NCBI GenBank assembly: GCA_963715675.1
Contig: OY970265.1
Location: forward strand, 5,146,001-5,210,000
Direction: 5' to 3'
DNA length: 64,000 bases
From: DASVWZ01 sp963715675
Lineage (GTDB): Bacteria > Acidobacteriota > Terriglobia > Terriglobales > Acidobacteriaceae
The notes under the pieces are model-generated. The model worked only from the letters and a program-made list of their open reading frames with translations. It was not told where the DNA came from and ran no database searches. Positions 16,527-25,911 of this stretch are shown piece after piece. The stretch's first letter is position 1, and every line of letters starts with the position of its first letter. The position numbers and the translations under genes are program-made.

Positions 16527-17288
16527 ATGCCCCTTTCTTTTACACGCCGCCCCTCACTGGTTGCCTACGTCACTTGCGGCGATCCTGATCTTGCCACGAC
16601 CCGAGATATTGTTCTCGCCGGAATCGACGCGGGCGCGAGCGTCGTCGAACTCGGCGTCCCGTTCAGTGATCCGCTGGCGGACGGACCGGTGATCCAGCGC
16701 GCCAGCCAAAGGGCGCTGCGCAAGGGCACAACCATCGACCAGGTCATTCAGTTGGCGAGAGAAATCCGCCAACGATCATCGGCGGGGTTGATTCTCTTTT
16801 CCTACTGGAACCCGATTCTGCGGATGGGGCCGGGAAGGTTCGCTGCGGCGGCACAGGATGCGGGCATCGATGGAGCGCTGGTCACCGACTTGCCGGTCGA
16901 AGAAGCACAGGTCTACTTGCGCGAGATGCGGCGCCGGGAACTGGCCACGGTTTTTTTGGCCGCGCCCACCAGCACGGGCGAGCGAGTGAAGGCGATCGCC
17001 AAGGTTTCGAGCGGGTTCATCTATGCTGTTTCACGGACCGGAGTAACCGGGACGAGGCAACAGTTGCCGGACGACGCGCAGAAACTGGTCCGGCGTTTGC
17101 GAAAATACTCGAAGCTTCCCATTGCGGTGGGCTTTGGTATTTCCACAGCGGAGCAGTTCGCGGCAGTAGGAAAATTTGCGGAAGGGGCAGTGGTGGGGAG
17201 TGCGATTGTCGAGATCATCGAACGAAATCCGGGCACAGAAGCGCGAGCTGTGTCAGAATTTGTTAGAAAGCTAGTAGCTGGTAGTTAG
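16527..17288 (+). CDS. trpA: tryptophan synthase alpha chain
   Basis: 253 residues. The catalytic Glu and Asp are in VVELGVPFSDPLADGPVIQRA and DGALVTDLPVEEA. Phosphate-binding parts VGFGISTAEQ and GAVVGSAIVEII follow. It cleaves indole-3-glycerol phosphate to indole, which is channelled to TrpB. A CATAAT hexamer lies 10 nt before the ATG and there is no Shine-Dalgarno, so a separate leaderless transcript is possible. The last codons (LVAGS) lie in a CTAGTAGCTGGTAGTTAG repeat that continues past the stop. Confidence 0.97.
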   Translation: MPLSFTRRPSLVAYVTCGDPDLATTRDIVLAGIDAGASVVELGVPFSDPLADGPVIQRASQRALRKGTTIDQVIQLAREIRQRSSAGLILFSYWNPILRMGPGRFAAAAQDAGIDGALVTDLPVEEAQVYLREMRRRELATVFLAAPTSTGERVKAIAKVSSGFIYAVSRTGVTGTRQQLPDDAQKLVRRLRKYSKLPIAVGFGISTAEQFAAVGKFAEGAVVGSAIVEIIERNPGTEARAVSEFVRKLVAGS

Positions 17289-17358
17289 TACTTAGGACCG
17301 CCGGCTGACTCTTTGCTGGCCGCGAGCTGCCAGCGACCAGCTACTGGCAACGGTTGTT

Positions 17359-17682
17359 ATGGACATCTCAGAGTGGCGCAAGAAAATCGACGAACTGGAC
17401 GGCAAGTTGGTTCAGTTGATCAGCCAGCGTGCCCGGGCTGCGCACGAAATCGGCAGGCTCAAGCGGGACTTGGGCATGCCGATCTACGAACCGGACCGCG
17501 AGCGCGCCGTGTTTGATCATGTGCGCAGCGTGAATCCGGGGCCCTTGCCAGACCACGATCTGTTGAATATCTACGAGCGCATCATGGATATCATGCGCCA
17601 GATTCAGCAGGAGGAAATCGCGCCGCGAAAGCCGGCGCAGGCGACCCGAGACACAGAATTGGAATCGGACGTGAATGACTGA
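17359..17682 (+). CDS. chorismate mutase, AroQ type
   Basis: A 107-residue all-helical AroQ mutase: WRKKIDELDGKLVQLISQRARAAHEIGRLK, then PIYEPDRERAVFDHV and a third helix LLNIYERIMDIMRQIQQEE. It converts chorismate to prephenate, the first step to phenylalanine and tyrosine. The C-terminal tail after residue 85 is charged and probably disordered. It lies between trpA and DAHP synthase, so the operon serves all three aromatic amino acids. Confidence 0.93.
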   Translation: MDISEWRKKIDELDGKLVQLISQRARAAHEIGRLKRDLGMPIYEPDRERAVFDHVRSVNPGPLPDHDLLNIYERIMDIMRQIQQEEIAPRKPAQATRDTELESDVND

Positions 17683-17717
17683 AAGCGAGCAACCGGTATT
17701 CGTAGCTCACCACCCTT

Positions 17718-18737
17718 ATGATCGTCGCAATGCAAGAAGCGGCAACCGAGCAGCAGATCCAGCATGTGATTGCACACCTGGTGGGGATGGGCTTCGCGGT
17801 TCACCGCAGCACGGGGGCGCGGCAGACGGTGGTAGCCGCAGTGGGGGCCCGTGCCGACTTCGACATTCGGGATCTCGAAGTTCTTCCCGGGGTCCACGAA
17901 GTCCACCGAATCAGCGCGCCCTACAAATTGGCGGGACGAAGTTTTCGTCCCCAAGGCACGGTTGTTGCTTTCCCGAACGGCGTGAAAATCGGAGGCGAAG
18001 AAGTTGTGGTGATGGCCGGTCCGTGCTCGGTAGAGTCGCGCGACCAGTTGTTCGCTGTGGCCGAGGCCGTGGCGAAAGCCGGAGCCAGAGCGCTGCGCGG
18101 CGGCGCTTTCAAACCTCGCAGCTCTCCATACTCTTTCCAGGGGTTAGGCCTGGAAGGGTTGAAACTTCTGCGGGAGGCCGGTGACCGCTTTGGATTGCTG
18201 GTGATCAGTGAGGTCATGGAAATCTCGCAGATCGCGGTGATGCAGCCCTACGTCGACATTTTTCAGGTGGGCGCGCGCAATATGCAGAACTTCAATTTGC
18301 TGCGCGAACTGGGCAAGGTGAAGACGCCGGTGCTGCTGAAGCGCGGCATCGCGGCGACCCTGGAAGAACTGCTGCTGTCCGCCGAGTACATTCTGGCCGG
18401 CGGCAATTACAGCGTGATTCTGTGTGAGCGGGGCATCCGGACATTTGAAACTTACACTCGCAACACGCTGGACATTTCGGCGATCCCGGTTGTCCATAAG
18501 CTTTCTCACTTGCCGATGGCGTCCGATCCTTCCCATGGGACTGGGCTGCGGGACAAAGTAGCGCCCATGGCGAGAGCCTCGGTGGCAGCCGGAGCTGACG
18601 CTCTGCTGATCGAAGTTCACCACGACCCGGAAAAGGCATTGTCGGATGGTGCCCAATCGCTCTACCCCAAGCAGTTCGCCGAACTCATGGATACCTTGCG
18701 GATCATCGCCCCGGCAGTTGGCCGAAGGATCGGGTGA
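17718..18737 (+). CDS. aroF: 3-deoxy-7-phosphoheptulonate synthase (DAHP synthase, type I-beta)
   Basis: The 339 residues comprise an N-terminal ferredoxin-like regulatory domain (about 1-70, QIQHVIAHLVGMGFAVHRS) and a TIM barrel starting VVVMAGPCSVESRDQLF. Other motifs: LRGGAFKPRSSPYSFQGLG, DIFQVGARNMQNFNLLRELG, CERGIRTFETYTRNTLD, HLPMASDPSHGTGLRD and ALLIEVHHDPEKALSDG. This is the Thermotoga/Bacillus-type layout, where the N-terminal domain mediates feedback. It condenses PEP and erythrose 4-phosphate as the first shikimate step. Last gene of the operon, 35 nt after the mutase. Confidence 0.97.
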   Translation: MIVAMQEAATEQQIQHVIAHLVGMGFAVHRSTGARQTVVAAVGARADFDIRDLEVLPGVHEVHRISAPYKLAGRSFRPQGTVVAFPNGVKIGGEEVVVMAGPCSVESRDQLFAVAEAVAKAGARALRGGAFKPRSSPYSFQGLGLEGLKLLREAGDRFGLLVISEVMEISQIAVMQPYVDIFQVGARNMQNFNLLRELGKVKTPVLLKRGIAATLEELLLSAEYILAGGNYSVILCERGIRTFETYTRNTLDISAIPVVHKLSHLPMASDPSHGTGLRDKVAPMARASVAAGADALLIEVHHDPEKALSDGAQSLYPKQFAELMDTLRIIAPAVGRRIG

Positions 18738-18888
18738 GGCCAGTGGGCTCTGGTTCCTGTCGACTTCCAACACTCAACAAACGTGAACTGTTTGTTATGG
18801 CAAATCGCTGTCCGGAGTCCAGTAATCGTTTGTCAGGCGAAACAACAATCTGTTAGGCTGCGGTTACTTCTGTTATGACGAGGAATTC

Positions 18889-20694
18889 ATGCCCATGCGC
18901 CTGCGCAAGCCGTCTTTTCTGATCATTGCCTGTTTTGTTTTGCTGTCCAGCCAACTCCTGACCGCCGCTGACAAGGCCAAAGACAAAGCCTCCACGAAGC
19001 CTGCGGACGCGAGCCTACCGTCGTACGAACTGCCCCAGCCCGCAAAAGAAAGCCTTGACTACACCATGTATCAGCGAATCCGCGATGAAGGTCTTAGACA
19101 CTCGCACGTGATGGAGTACGCTTCGGCGCTGATGGACGGTATCGGTCCGCGGCTTACCGGTTCGCCCAACGTGAAGCGCGCCAACGAGTGGACGCGGGAT
19201 CAGTTGGCCGCCATGGGCTGCACCAACGCCCATCTGGAGGATTGGGGCGAATTCGGCATGGGCTGGCAGCAGTTGAATACCTGGGTGCGGATGGCGTCGC
19301 CGGACACCGCGGTGTTTATCGCGCAGGCTGTGCCCTGGTCGCCCTCAACCAACGGCGCGGTGAGCGGGCCAGCGGTGTGGGTCGACATCAAGAAAGACGA
19401 GGATTTCGATAAGTACAAGGGCAAGCTTTCGGGCAAGATCGTGCTGTACGGCGACATGCGCGACGTGAAACCGGTGGACAAGCCGTTGTTTGAGCGCCTC
19501 GACGACAAGGACTTGGCAAAAATGGCCGAGTACCCGTTGACCCCCGAGAACGAATACGAGCAGTACTTAAGAGATTTCGCCAAGCGAGCCGAGTTGCAAC
19601 AGAAGTTCGTGGCCTTCCTGACCTCCGAGCACGTGCTCGCGGTGGTCATGCCCAGCCGCGACGGCAAGAACGGCGGTGGTTCCGGAGGGACGATTTTCGA
19701 CGATCGCGGAATCGGCCGCGAAACTTACAAACGCGACCACATCATGCCGGTTCCCGCCGTGGTGATGGCGATTGAGAGCTACGGGCGCGTCTACCGGTTA
19801 CTGAAGGCGAATGTGCCGGTGACGATGGAGATGAACGTCGACGTCAAATTCTTTGGCGATCATGAGCACGGTTTCGACACCATCGCGGAAATTGAAGGAA
19901 CCGATCCCAAACTGAAGGATGAAGTCGTAATGCTCGGCGGCCACCTCGATTCCTGGATCGCGGGAACGGGTGCGACGGATAACGGGGCAGGAACCGTCGT
20001 ATCTATGGAAGTGATGCGCATCCTCCGCGCGCTGGATGTCAAACCGCGGCGCACCATCCGGATCGGGCTCTGGACGGGCGAAGAAGAGGGAATTTTCGGT
20101 TCGGCTGGATATGTGAAGCAGCATTTCGGGTATGTACCTCTGTCTACGGCGCCCGACCAGCTTAAACTGCCCGAGTGGAGACGCAAGCCGGCTGGACCAG
20201 TCGTGCTCAAACCGGAGCAGGCAAAGATTTCGGGGTACTTCAACGTGGACAACGGCAGCGGGAAAATCCTTGGCGTTCACCTGCAGGAGAACGCGGCCGT
20301 GGGGCCGATTTTTCAGCAGTGGATCGAGCCGCTGAAAGACGTCGGAGTCACCACCCTGACCATGCGCAATACCGGCGGCACCGATCACGAATCGTTCGAT
20401 GCGGTGGGTGTCCCGGGTTTTCAGTTCATCCAGGATCCGTTGGACTACGGCTCGCGCACGCACCACTCGAACCAGGACGTCTATGAGCGTCTGCAACCTG
20501 CAGACTTGGCGCAGGCGGCCACGGTCGAGGCGATTTTTGTTTACAACACTGCCATGCGCGACCAGATGCTGCCGCGCAAGCCTCTCCCGCATCCCGAGCT
20601 TGAAGAGCAGCGTTCCGCCCCACTCAAGCACCTGATGCCGGGCGCCGAAGAGCCTGCAGAGAAGGAACCGAAGGCAGAAGAAAAGAAGCAGTAG
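18889..20694 (+). CDS. secreted M28 family zinc aminopeptidase/carboxypeptidase with PA domain
   Basis: The 601 residues start with a signal peptide (RKPSFLIIACFVLLSSQLLTAA). A PA-type insert surrounds GKLSGKIVLYGDMRDV. The metallopeptidase domain has zinc ligands in VMLGGHLDSW, GATDNGAGT, LWTGEEEGIFGS, FNVDNGSG and THHSNQDVY. This matches carboxypeptidase Q-like M28 enzymes, which act on exported peptides. The C-terminus is charged (EEPAEKEPKAEEKKQ). A GAGGAATTC precedes the ATG. An intergenic hairpin repeat follows the stop. Confidence 0.93.
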   Translation: MPMRLRKPSFLIIACFVLLSSQLLTAADKAKDKASTKPADASLPSYELPQPAKESLDYTMYQRIRDEGLRHSHVMEYASALMDGIGPRLTGSPNVKRANEWTRDQLAAMGCTNAHLEDWGEFGMGWQQLNTWVRMASPDTAVFIAQAVPWSPSTNGAVSGPAVWVDIKKDEDFDKYKGKLSGKIVLYGDMRDVKPVDKPLFERLDDKDLAKMAEYPLTPENEYEQYLRDFAKRAELQQKFVAFLTSEHVLAVVMPSRDGKNGGGSGGTIFDDRGIGRETYKRDHIMPVPAVVMAIESYGRVYRLLKANVPVTMEMNVDVKFFGDHEHGFDTIAEIEGTDPKLKDEVVMLGGHLDSWIAGTGATDNGAGTVVSMEVMRILRALDVKPRRTIRIGLWTGEEEGIFGSAGYVKQHFGYVPLSTAPDQLKLPEWRRKPAGPVVLKPEQAKISGYFNVDNGSGKILGVHLQENAAVGPIFQQWIEPLKDVGVTTLTMRNTGGTDHESFDAVGVPGFQFIQDPLDYGSRTHHSNQDVYERLQPADLAQAATVEAIFVYNTAMRDQMLPRKPLPHPELEEQRSAPLKHLMPGAEEPAEKEPKAEEKKQ

Positions 20695-20712
20695 CTGCAC
20701 CATCTTTGCTTC

Positions 20713-20745
20713 GATGTAGGCGCGAGCATCCCGGCTCGCGCCTAC
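20713..20745. repeat. dispersed hairpin repeat, copy 1
   Basis: The arms GTAGGCGCGAGC and GCTCGCGCCTAC are perfect 12-bp complements around a 6-nt loop. Related copies lie at 31364-31393 and, inverted, at 63879-63905, each 14-27 nt after a plus-strand stop codon. No T-run follows, so it is not a classical terminator. Confidence 0.75.
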
Positions 20746-20790
20746 CCGTGTCCACACCGATCCGGGATTGGATCCGGCGTGGCTGCTCGG

Positions 20791-21696
20791 CTACTTGCCA
20801 TCTTTAAACGCCTGATCGTGAAACTCCAGTACTTCTCCCAGATGGGCGAGAAAATATCCAAAGCCATGATTGCCGTGATAAAGATGAAATTCGTGCTTGA
20901 TACCTTCCGCCTGCAGTTGATCGTGTAACTTTTCCGCCCCGATTTCAAACTTGTACTCATCCCGGTCGCCGCAGTTGAAATAAATGGCGAGCCGCTGGAT
21001 GTCGCTCCGATTCTTCTTCGCAAGCTGGATCGGATCGTTCTGGTTCCAATGAGTCGCCTTGATCGGGTTGCCGAAAACCGGGCCCATAAGCCTTGCCAAA
21101 GAAGCGTCCGATCGAAAAGCCGCGCTGAGTTCCGCCGGCGACTTCGTCATCAGCGCGGCGCTCTCGGCGCTGACCGCGGAAAACAATTCCGGATGGGCAA
21201 AGGCAAATCGCAGCGCGCCGTAGCCTCCCATGGAAATCCCGGTGATCGCTCGCGACCGGCGTTCCCGGCGAACCCGGTACTTGCCCTCGATGTAAGGGAT
21301 GAATTCCTGAAGAAAAAAATCGCTATAGCGGACTTTGCCGTCGGCAGAATTCACATAGAAGCTCGCCTGAGCCTCCGGCGTGACGATCAGGAAGTCGCTC
21401 AACTTGTGTTGCTGGCGAAAATCATCGATCACTGTCAGGCCACCGGTCTTGAACAGCGTCTGCTCATTGTCGCCGAGCCCATGCAGGAAGTACAGAATTG
21501 GATAATGCTGTGCGGGATGTTTGGCATCGACGGTGTCGTAGCCAGGCGGGAGCAAGACGCAATAGCGAAGCAGGCCGCCCAGAATGCGGGTATTCAATGC
21601 GCTGCATTCCACCCGGCTCTGCGCCGAGGCCGGGAGTGCGACGCAAAGTACCAGCAGGAAGAATCGTAATTTACGAACCATGGATCCATTACTCAT
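20791..21696 (-). CDS. secreted putative esterase (esterase D / PF00756 type)
   Basis: 301 residues with a signal peptide (VRKLRFFLLVLCVALPASAQ). The alpha/beta-hydrolase nucleophile is in ITGISMGGYGALRFAF, and a HGNHGFGYF segment near the C-terminus is a candidate catalytic histidine. PILYFLHGLGDNEQTLF carries the oxyanion region. The family includes S-formylglutathione hydrolase, feruloyl esterases and mycolyltransferases; the substrate is unknown. Its start overlaps the permease stop by 8 nt, so it is the last gene of the ABC operon and may process an exported lipid or ester. Confidence 0.88.
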   Translation of the reverse strand: MSNGSMVRKLRFFLLVLCVALPASAQSRVECSALNTRILGGLLRYCVLLPPGYDTVDAKHPAQHYPILYFLHGLGDNEQTLFKTGGLTVIDDFRQQHKLSDFLIVTPEAQASFYVNSADGKVRYSDFFLQEFIPYIEGKYRVRRERRSRAITGISMGGYGALRFAFAHPELFSAVSAESAALMTKSPAELSAAFRSDASLARLMGPVFGNPIKATHWNQNDPIQLAKKNRSDIQRLAIYFNCGDRDEYKFEIGAEKLHDQLQAEGIKHEFHLYHGNHGFGYFLAHLGEVLEFHDQAFKDGK

Positions 21697-23098
21697 AGCG
21701 CAGCGCCTGGACGGGGTCGAGCCTGGCGGCGCGGCTGGCCGGATACAGGCCCGACAGCAGGCTGACCACGATGGAAAATGCGACGGCGCCGCCCACCAGC
21801 CACCATGGCACCGACCATATCTGCTCGGGAGGGAAGTGCTGGCGCTTCAGGTAGATGTTTGTCCCGATGTTGATCACGCGTCCGATCGTCCATCCCAGAG
21901 CCACACCCAGGCCACCGCCGAAAATGCCCATCGCGCCAGCCTCGGCAAAAAATAAGCCACGCACATCGGCGTCGCTGGCTCCAATCGCTTTCATGATGCC
22001 GATCTCGCGCCGCCGCTCCAGAATCGCCATCACCAGAGTATTTACGATGCCAATCGACGCAACTGCCAGCGCGAGACTGCCAAAGATTCCCAGAAACAGA
22101 TCGAGCACCGCAAAGAACCGGCGCAGGCTGGTTGTGGCGTCCACAATCGAAAACGTGTTGAACCCTTGCTTCTTGATTGCCTCCTCGACCGTCGGAACAT
22201 ACTGCGGGCTTTTCACCCGGACTTCCACAGTGGTGTAGGTCTGGGTTCCACCGATCAGGTTAGTGGTGTCGCGCAAATCGGAAGGCTGCATCACGTGCAG
22301 GTTCTGGGCGAGCTTCAACGGTATAAACAAGCGGGCCCGTGCCTGGCCGCGCAGGCTGTCCGGGTCGAGATCGCAAACGCCGACGATTCTGAGCTTCTGC
22401 TCGCGCGAGACTACCGAATACGACGCACCCGCGATGTCGCGCTCGGACGGGGTCTTCGATGGCTTTGCCGCATCGGAACTGGCGTCCGGCGCCGCCGTAC
22501 GTTCCGCGTAACGCATCGTCAACTCGTGGCCGAGCAGGGGCTTTGCCAGATCGGCAACATTCAAGTTGTCATCACCCGCGTTTGGCTTTTTCCCCAGCAA
22601 CTCCTCGGCGAAAGCCTTCTGCAAAATGATCTCTGGAGCCGTGTCCGACGAAAAGAAACGACCCTGCATGCCTTCGAAAGCTTCGTTGCTTTTTGCCGAG
22701 AAAGGGAGTCCGGCGACCATGGTCAGGTGCGGCTTGTCTTCGTAACGAAGCTCGGCAATAAAGCGGATGTCAGGATAAGCCTCCACTACGTTGGGAAGTT
22801 TTTCGATCACCTGCCGAGCGTCTTCAGTAAGAGACGGGCTCTCCGCGGGCGCGGGGCCGTTCTGCTCCTGGTCGCGGTTAAAGCCGCGCAGGTCGCGCCG
22901 CGAGGTCACGACGACGGTATCGAACAGGCCGGATTTTTCCAGACGCCGCCCGGCAAGCTGCTGCAAGCCGATCCCCAGAGACAGCATGGCCACGAGTGAT
23001 GCTACGCCCACGGAAATCCCGATCGTGGTCAACGAATTGCGCAACAAGGATTCGCGCAAGTTGCGGACCGCCAGTTCGGTGACGTCGTACCCTTTCAT
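21689..23098 (-). CDS. ABC transporter permease, MacB/FtsX type
   Basis: 469 residues. It has an N-terminal transmembrane helix (LTTIGISVGVASLVAMLSLGI), a large periplasmic MacB-core-like domain, and three C-terminal membrane helices including LALAVASIGIVNTLVMAILERRREIGIMKAIGASDADV, the FtsX signature. Such permeases work as mechanotransmitters in MacB or Lol systems rather than as classical channels. It overlaps the ATPase gene by 4 nt and the esterase by 8 nt. Confidence 0.93.
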   Translation of the reverse strand: MKGYDVTELAVRNLRESLLRNSLTTIGISVGVASLVAMLSLGIGLQQLAGRRLEKSGLFDTVVVTSRRDLRGFNRDQEQNGPAPAESPSLTEDARQVIEKLPNVVEAYPDIRFIAELRYEDKPHLTMVAGLPFSAKSNEAFEGMQGRFFSSDTAPEIILQKAFAEELLGKKPNAGDDNLNVADLAKPLLGHELTMRYAERTAAPDASSDAAKPSKTPSERDIAGASYSVVSREQKLRIVGVCDLDPDSLRGQARARLFIPLKLAQNLHVMQPSDLRDTTNLIGGTQTYTTVEVRVKSPQYVPTVEEAIKKQGFNTFSIVDATTSLRRFFAVLDLFLGIFGSLALAVASIGIVNTLVMAILERRREIGIMKAIGASDADVRGLFFAEAGAMGIFGGGLGVALGWTIGRVINIGTNIYLKRQHFPPEQIWSVPWWLVGGAVAFSIVVSLLSGLYPASRAARLDPVQALRYE

Positions 23099-23850
23099 CT
23101 ACGGTCTCCGTGACGGAGCGGGCTTTCGTCGGTCGGGTTCGGCTGATCGCCTTCGAGTTTTCCGTCCGCAAGAAAAATCATGCGCTTGGCGTAGCGTTCC
23201 GCCAGAGCTCGCTCGTGGGTCACCATAACCACCGTCATTCCCAGACTGTCATTGAACTCACGAATGAAGTTCATGATTTCCGTGCCGGTGCGGCTGTCGA
23301 GGTTCCCCGTGGGCTCATCGGCCAGCAAGATCTGCGGCTGATTGATCAAGGCCCGCGCCAGAGACGCTCTCTGCTGCTCGCCGCCGGAAAGCTCCGCCGG
23401 GCGATGATGCATACGGTTGCCCAGGCCAACCCGGTCCAGAGCCTGCTTCACCAGTCCTTCGCGCTTTCCGCGATCGATTTCGGCGAAGCGCAAGGGCAGC
23501 TCAACGTTCTCCAGCAGAGTCATGCTCGGAATCAGGTTGAAAGACTGGAACACCATGCCCACCGTATGACGGCGATAGTGAGCGAGGCGATCGCGGGAGA
23601 GTGTTGCCAAATCCCCGCCCTGGACGATCACGCTTCCGGAGGTTGGGCGGTCAAGGCCGGCGATGAGGTTCAACAGCGAGGACTTGCCAGAACCCGACGC
23701 ACCCAGAAGGGCAACAAACTCGCCCGGCGGAACCTGCAGCGAGACGCCATCGACGGCCCGGATGAGCGCTTCACCCATTTGATAATGGCGGCACAGGCGC
23801 TCAATGCGAATCGCGGTTGCGCGGTTGGGTGCGTTGGCTGCGAGCATCAT
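23095..23850 (-). CDS. ABC transporter ATP-binding protein, LolD/MacB type
   Basis: 251 residues with Walker A GASGSGKSSLLN, the signature LSGGEQQRASLARAL, Walker B QILLADEPTGNLD and the H-loop VMVTHERALAERYA. The FVALLGASG context and MVFQSFNLIPSMTLLENVELPLRF are typical of LolD/MacB ATPases. It pairs with the overlapping permease, and the exporter gene lies 3 nt upstream. Confidence 0.95.
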   Translation of the reverse strand: MMLAANAPNRATAIRIERLCRHYQMGEALIRAVDGVSLQVPPGEFVALLGASGSGKSSLLNLIAGLDRPTSGSVIVQGGDLATLSRDRLAHYRRHTVGMVFQSFNLIPSMTLLENVELPLRFAEIDRGKREGLVKQALDRVGLGNRMHHRPAELSGGEQQRASLARALINQPQILLADEPTGNLDSRTGTEIMNFIREFNDSLGMTVVMVTHERALAERYAKRMIFLADGKLEGDQPNPTDESPLRHGDRR

Positions 23851-23853
23851 GGG

Positions 23854-25761
23854 TTAGCGGATATCTCCTCGAACCACTCGTAGCGCATCGGCCATTGCAG
23901 GCTCGTTCCCATTTGTTTTGGACGTACCGGCCTCATCCGGAATCAGGGAAGCATCGCCCTCGCCCGGCGCCAGGAAGAGATTGCTCTCCAGCCCGTGCTG
24001 TTTAGTATAAAGTTCGTAATAGCGTCCACCCAGCGCGTAAAGCTCTTCGTGAGTGCCGCGCTCGACGATTCTGCCTTGCTCGACCACCAGAATCTGGTCG
24101 GCGCGCCGAATGGTGGACAACCGGTGCGCGATCACAAAAGTCGTCCGGCCTTGCATCAGGTAGGAGAGCCCCTGCTGAATCATCCGCTCGGATTCAGAAT
24201 CCAGGCTGGACGTAGCCTCGTCAAGAATGAGAATCCGTGGTTCGGCAAGGATGGCGCGAGCAATCGAAATGCGCTGCCGTTGGCCGCCGGAGAGCTTGAC
24301 GCCGCGCTCGCCGACGATCGTGTCATATTTGTCGGCAAAACTTTCCGCGAATTCGTCCACGCGGGCAATGCGGCAGGCTCGCATCACCGCTTCTTCACTG
24401 GCGTCGGGCCGCGAAAACGAGACATTCTCGCGAATGGTTCCGTCAAACAGAAAAGACTCCTGCAGCACCACGCCGAGCTGAGTGCGGTAGGAATCGAGCC
24501 GGACGGTGCTCAGGTCGATGCCATCCACCAGGACCTTGCCCTGGCTTGGAACATAAAACGCGGAGATCAGTCCAATGGTTGTGGACTTGCCGGAACCTGA
24601 TGAGCCGACCAGTGCGGTCACTGTTCCCGGGCCAGCGTGGAATGATACATTGCTGAGCACCTGGCGTGTGCCGTCGTAGCTGAAGCTGACATTCTCGAAA
24701 TCGATGTTGCCTACGATGTTAGAAAGAGTGACCGTACGCTTGGGATCGCGGTCTTCCGGGCTCTCGCTCAGAATTTCATGGGTGCGATCCAGGCCGGCAA
24801 TCGCTTCCGTAAGCTGCGTTCCAATCTGAACGATCTGCATGATGGGCGCGATCAGGAATCCCATAAACAGCGTGTAGGTGAAAAATCCGCCGATGGTGAG
24901 TGAGCCGGCCAGAATCTGCCGCGCGCCCACAAACATGATCACGGCGCCGACTACACCCAGCAGGACGCTGGCGGAAAGACTCATGACCGACGTCGCGGTC
25001 AAGGTGCGCATCACGTTATCCAGCAACCGCAGGACTCCGCGCGAAAAGACTTTTTCTTCCCGATCCTCGGCGTGGTAGCCCTTGATCACGCGCACGCCGC
25101 CGAGCGATTCCGCCAGGCGCCCGGTAACCTCGGCGTTGATTTTGCCTCGCTCGCGGAAAATAGGCCGGATCGTCTGAAACGCCTGTTTCAGCGCCAGCGC
25201 GAAGCAAGACAGGAAGCCGAAGGCAAGCAGCGTCATCAGTGCGCTGATGCGAAACAGGACCACCAGCGCGATGCTCGCGGTCAGGAGTCCGCCCACCAGG
25301 TCCACCAGGCCCGTGCCGATGAGGTTGCGCACACCTTCGACATCGGTCATGATTCGCGACACCAGAACGCCGCTCTTGGTCGAGTCGTGGAACGAAACTG
25401 CAAGCCGGCCTACATGAGCCTGCACTTTCTGCCGAAGCTCGGCAATCAGGCGTTGCGCGGCTTTGGAAAGCAACTGGGTCAGTGAAAACGATGTAATTCC
25501 CTGGACCACGGTCGCAGCCAGCACGCCCAGCACCAGCGGCTTGAGCAGTTGAACATTGTGCCTGATGATGACGCTGTCGATCAGATACCGCGTGGAGTAG
25601 GGAAGTACCAGGGATGCCACCCGGTTAATCACCATCAAAACAAATCCGATCGCCAGCAGCCCTCGCCGCGGACGGATGAGTTCCCACACCATGGGAAGGA
25701 CAGCACGAAACTTGGGTCGCGGCGCGGGTGCAATCCCTGGCGGTTTGCGGTGAGAGGCCAC
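23854..25761 (-). CDS. ABC exporter, fused transmembrane and ATPase domains (MsbA-like)
   Basis: 635 residues. Residues about 30-330 form a six-helix exporter domain (VASLVLPYSTRYLIDSVII, LGVVGAVIMFVGARQILAGSLTIGGFFTY). The nucleotide-binding domain has GSSGSGKSTTIGLIS, LSGGQRQRISIARAIL and RILILDEATSSLDSESE. It is probably a homodimeric lipid or peptide exporter. First gene of the minus-strand operon exporter-ATPase-permease-esterase. The C-terminal 45 residues are acidic and likely disordered. Confidence 0.93.
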   Translation of the reverse strand: MASHRKPPGIAPAPRPKFRAVLPMVWELIRPRRGLLAIGFVLMVINRVASLVLPYSTRYLIDSVIIRHNVQLLKPLVLGVLAATVVQGITSFSLTQLLSKAAQRLIAELRQKVQAHVGRLAVSFHDSTKSGVLVSRIMTDVEGVRNLIGTGLVDLVGGLLTASIALVVLFRISALMTLLAFGFLSCFALALKQAFQTIRPIFRERGKINAEVTGRLAESLGGVRVIKGYHAEDREEKVFSRGVLRLLDNVMRTLTATSVMSLSASVLLGVVGAVIMFVGARQILAGSLTIGGFFTYTLFMGFLIAPIMQIVQIGTQLTEAIAGLDRTHEILSESPEDRDPKRTVTLSNIVGNIDFENVSFSYDGTRQVLSNVSFHAGPGTVTALVGSSGSGKSTTIGLISAFYVPSQGKVLVDGIDLSTVRLDSYRTQLGVVLQESFLFDGTIRENVSFSRPDASEEAVMRACRIARVDEFAESFADKYDTIVGERGVKLSGGQRQRISIARAILAEPRILILDEATSSLDSESERMIQQGLSYLMQGRTTFVIAHRLSTIRRADQILVVEQGRIVERGTHEELYALGGRYYELYTKQHGLESNLFLAPGEGDASLIPDEAGTSKTNGNEPAMADALRVVRGDIR

Positions 25762-25911
25762 CTTCGATTAGATACCCTCCCGCCCGGCAGGGTTCAATTT
25801 GTGCGCCGTTTCGGGGCGGGGAATCGCATCGATGCCTTGATTCGTGAACATGGTTTCACTTATAACTCAGGGACCGGAGATTATCACTGTAGATCGGTGA
25901 CACCTGATCCT

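Noticed and set aside
17271..17345. CTAGTAGCTGGTAG repeat as a CRISPR array
   Set aside because: Units are degenerate and directly adjacent, without unique spacers.
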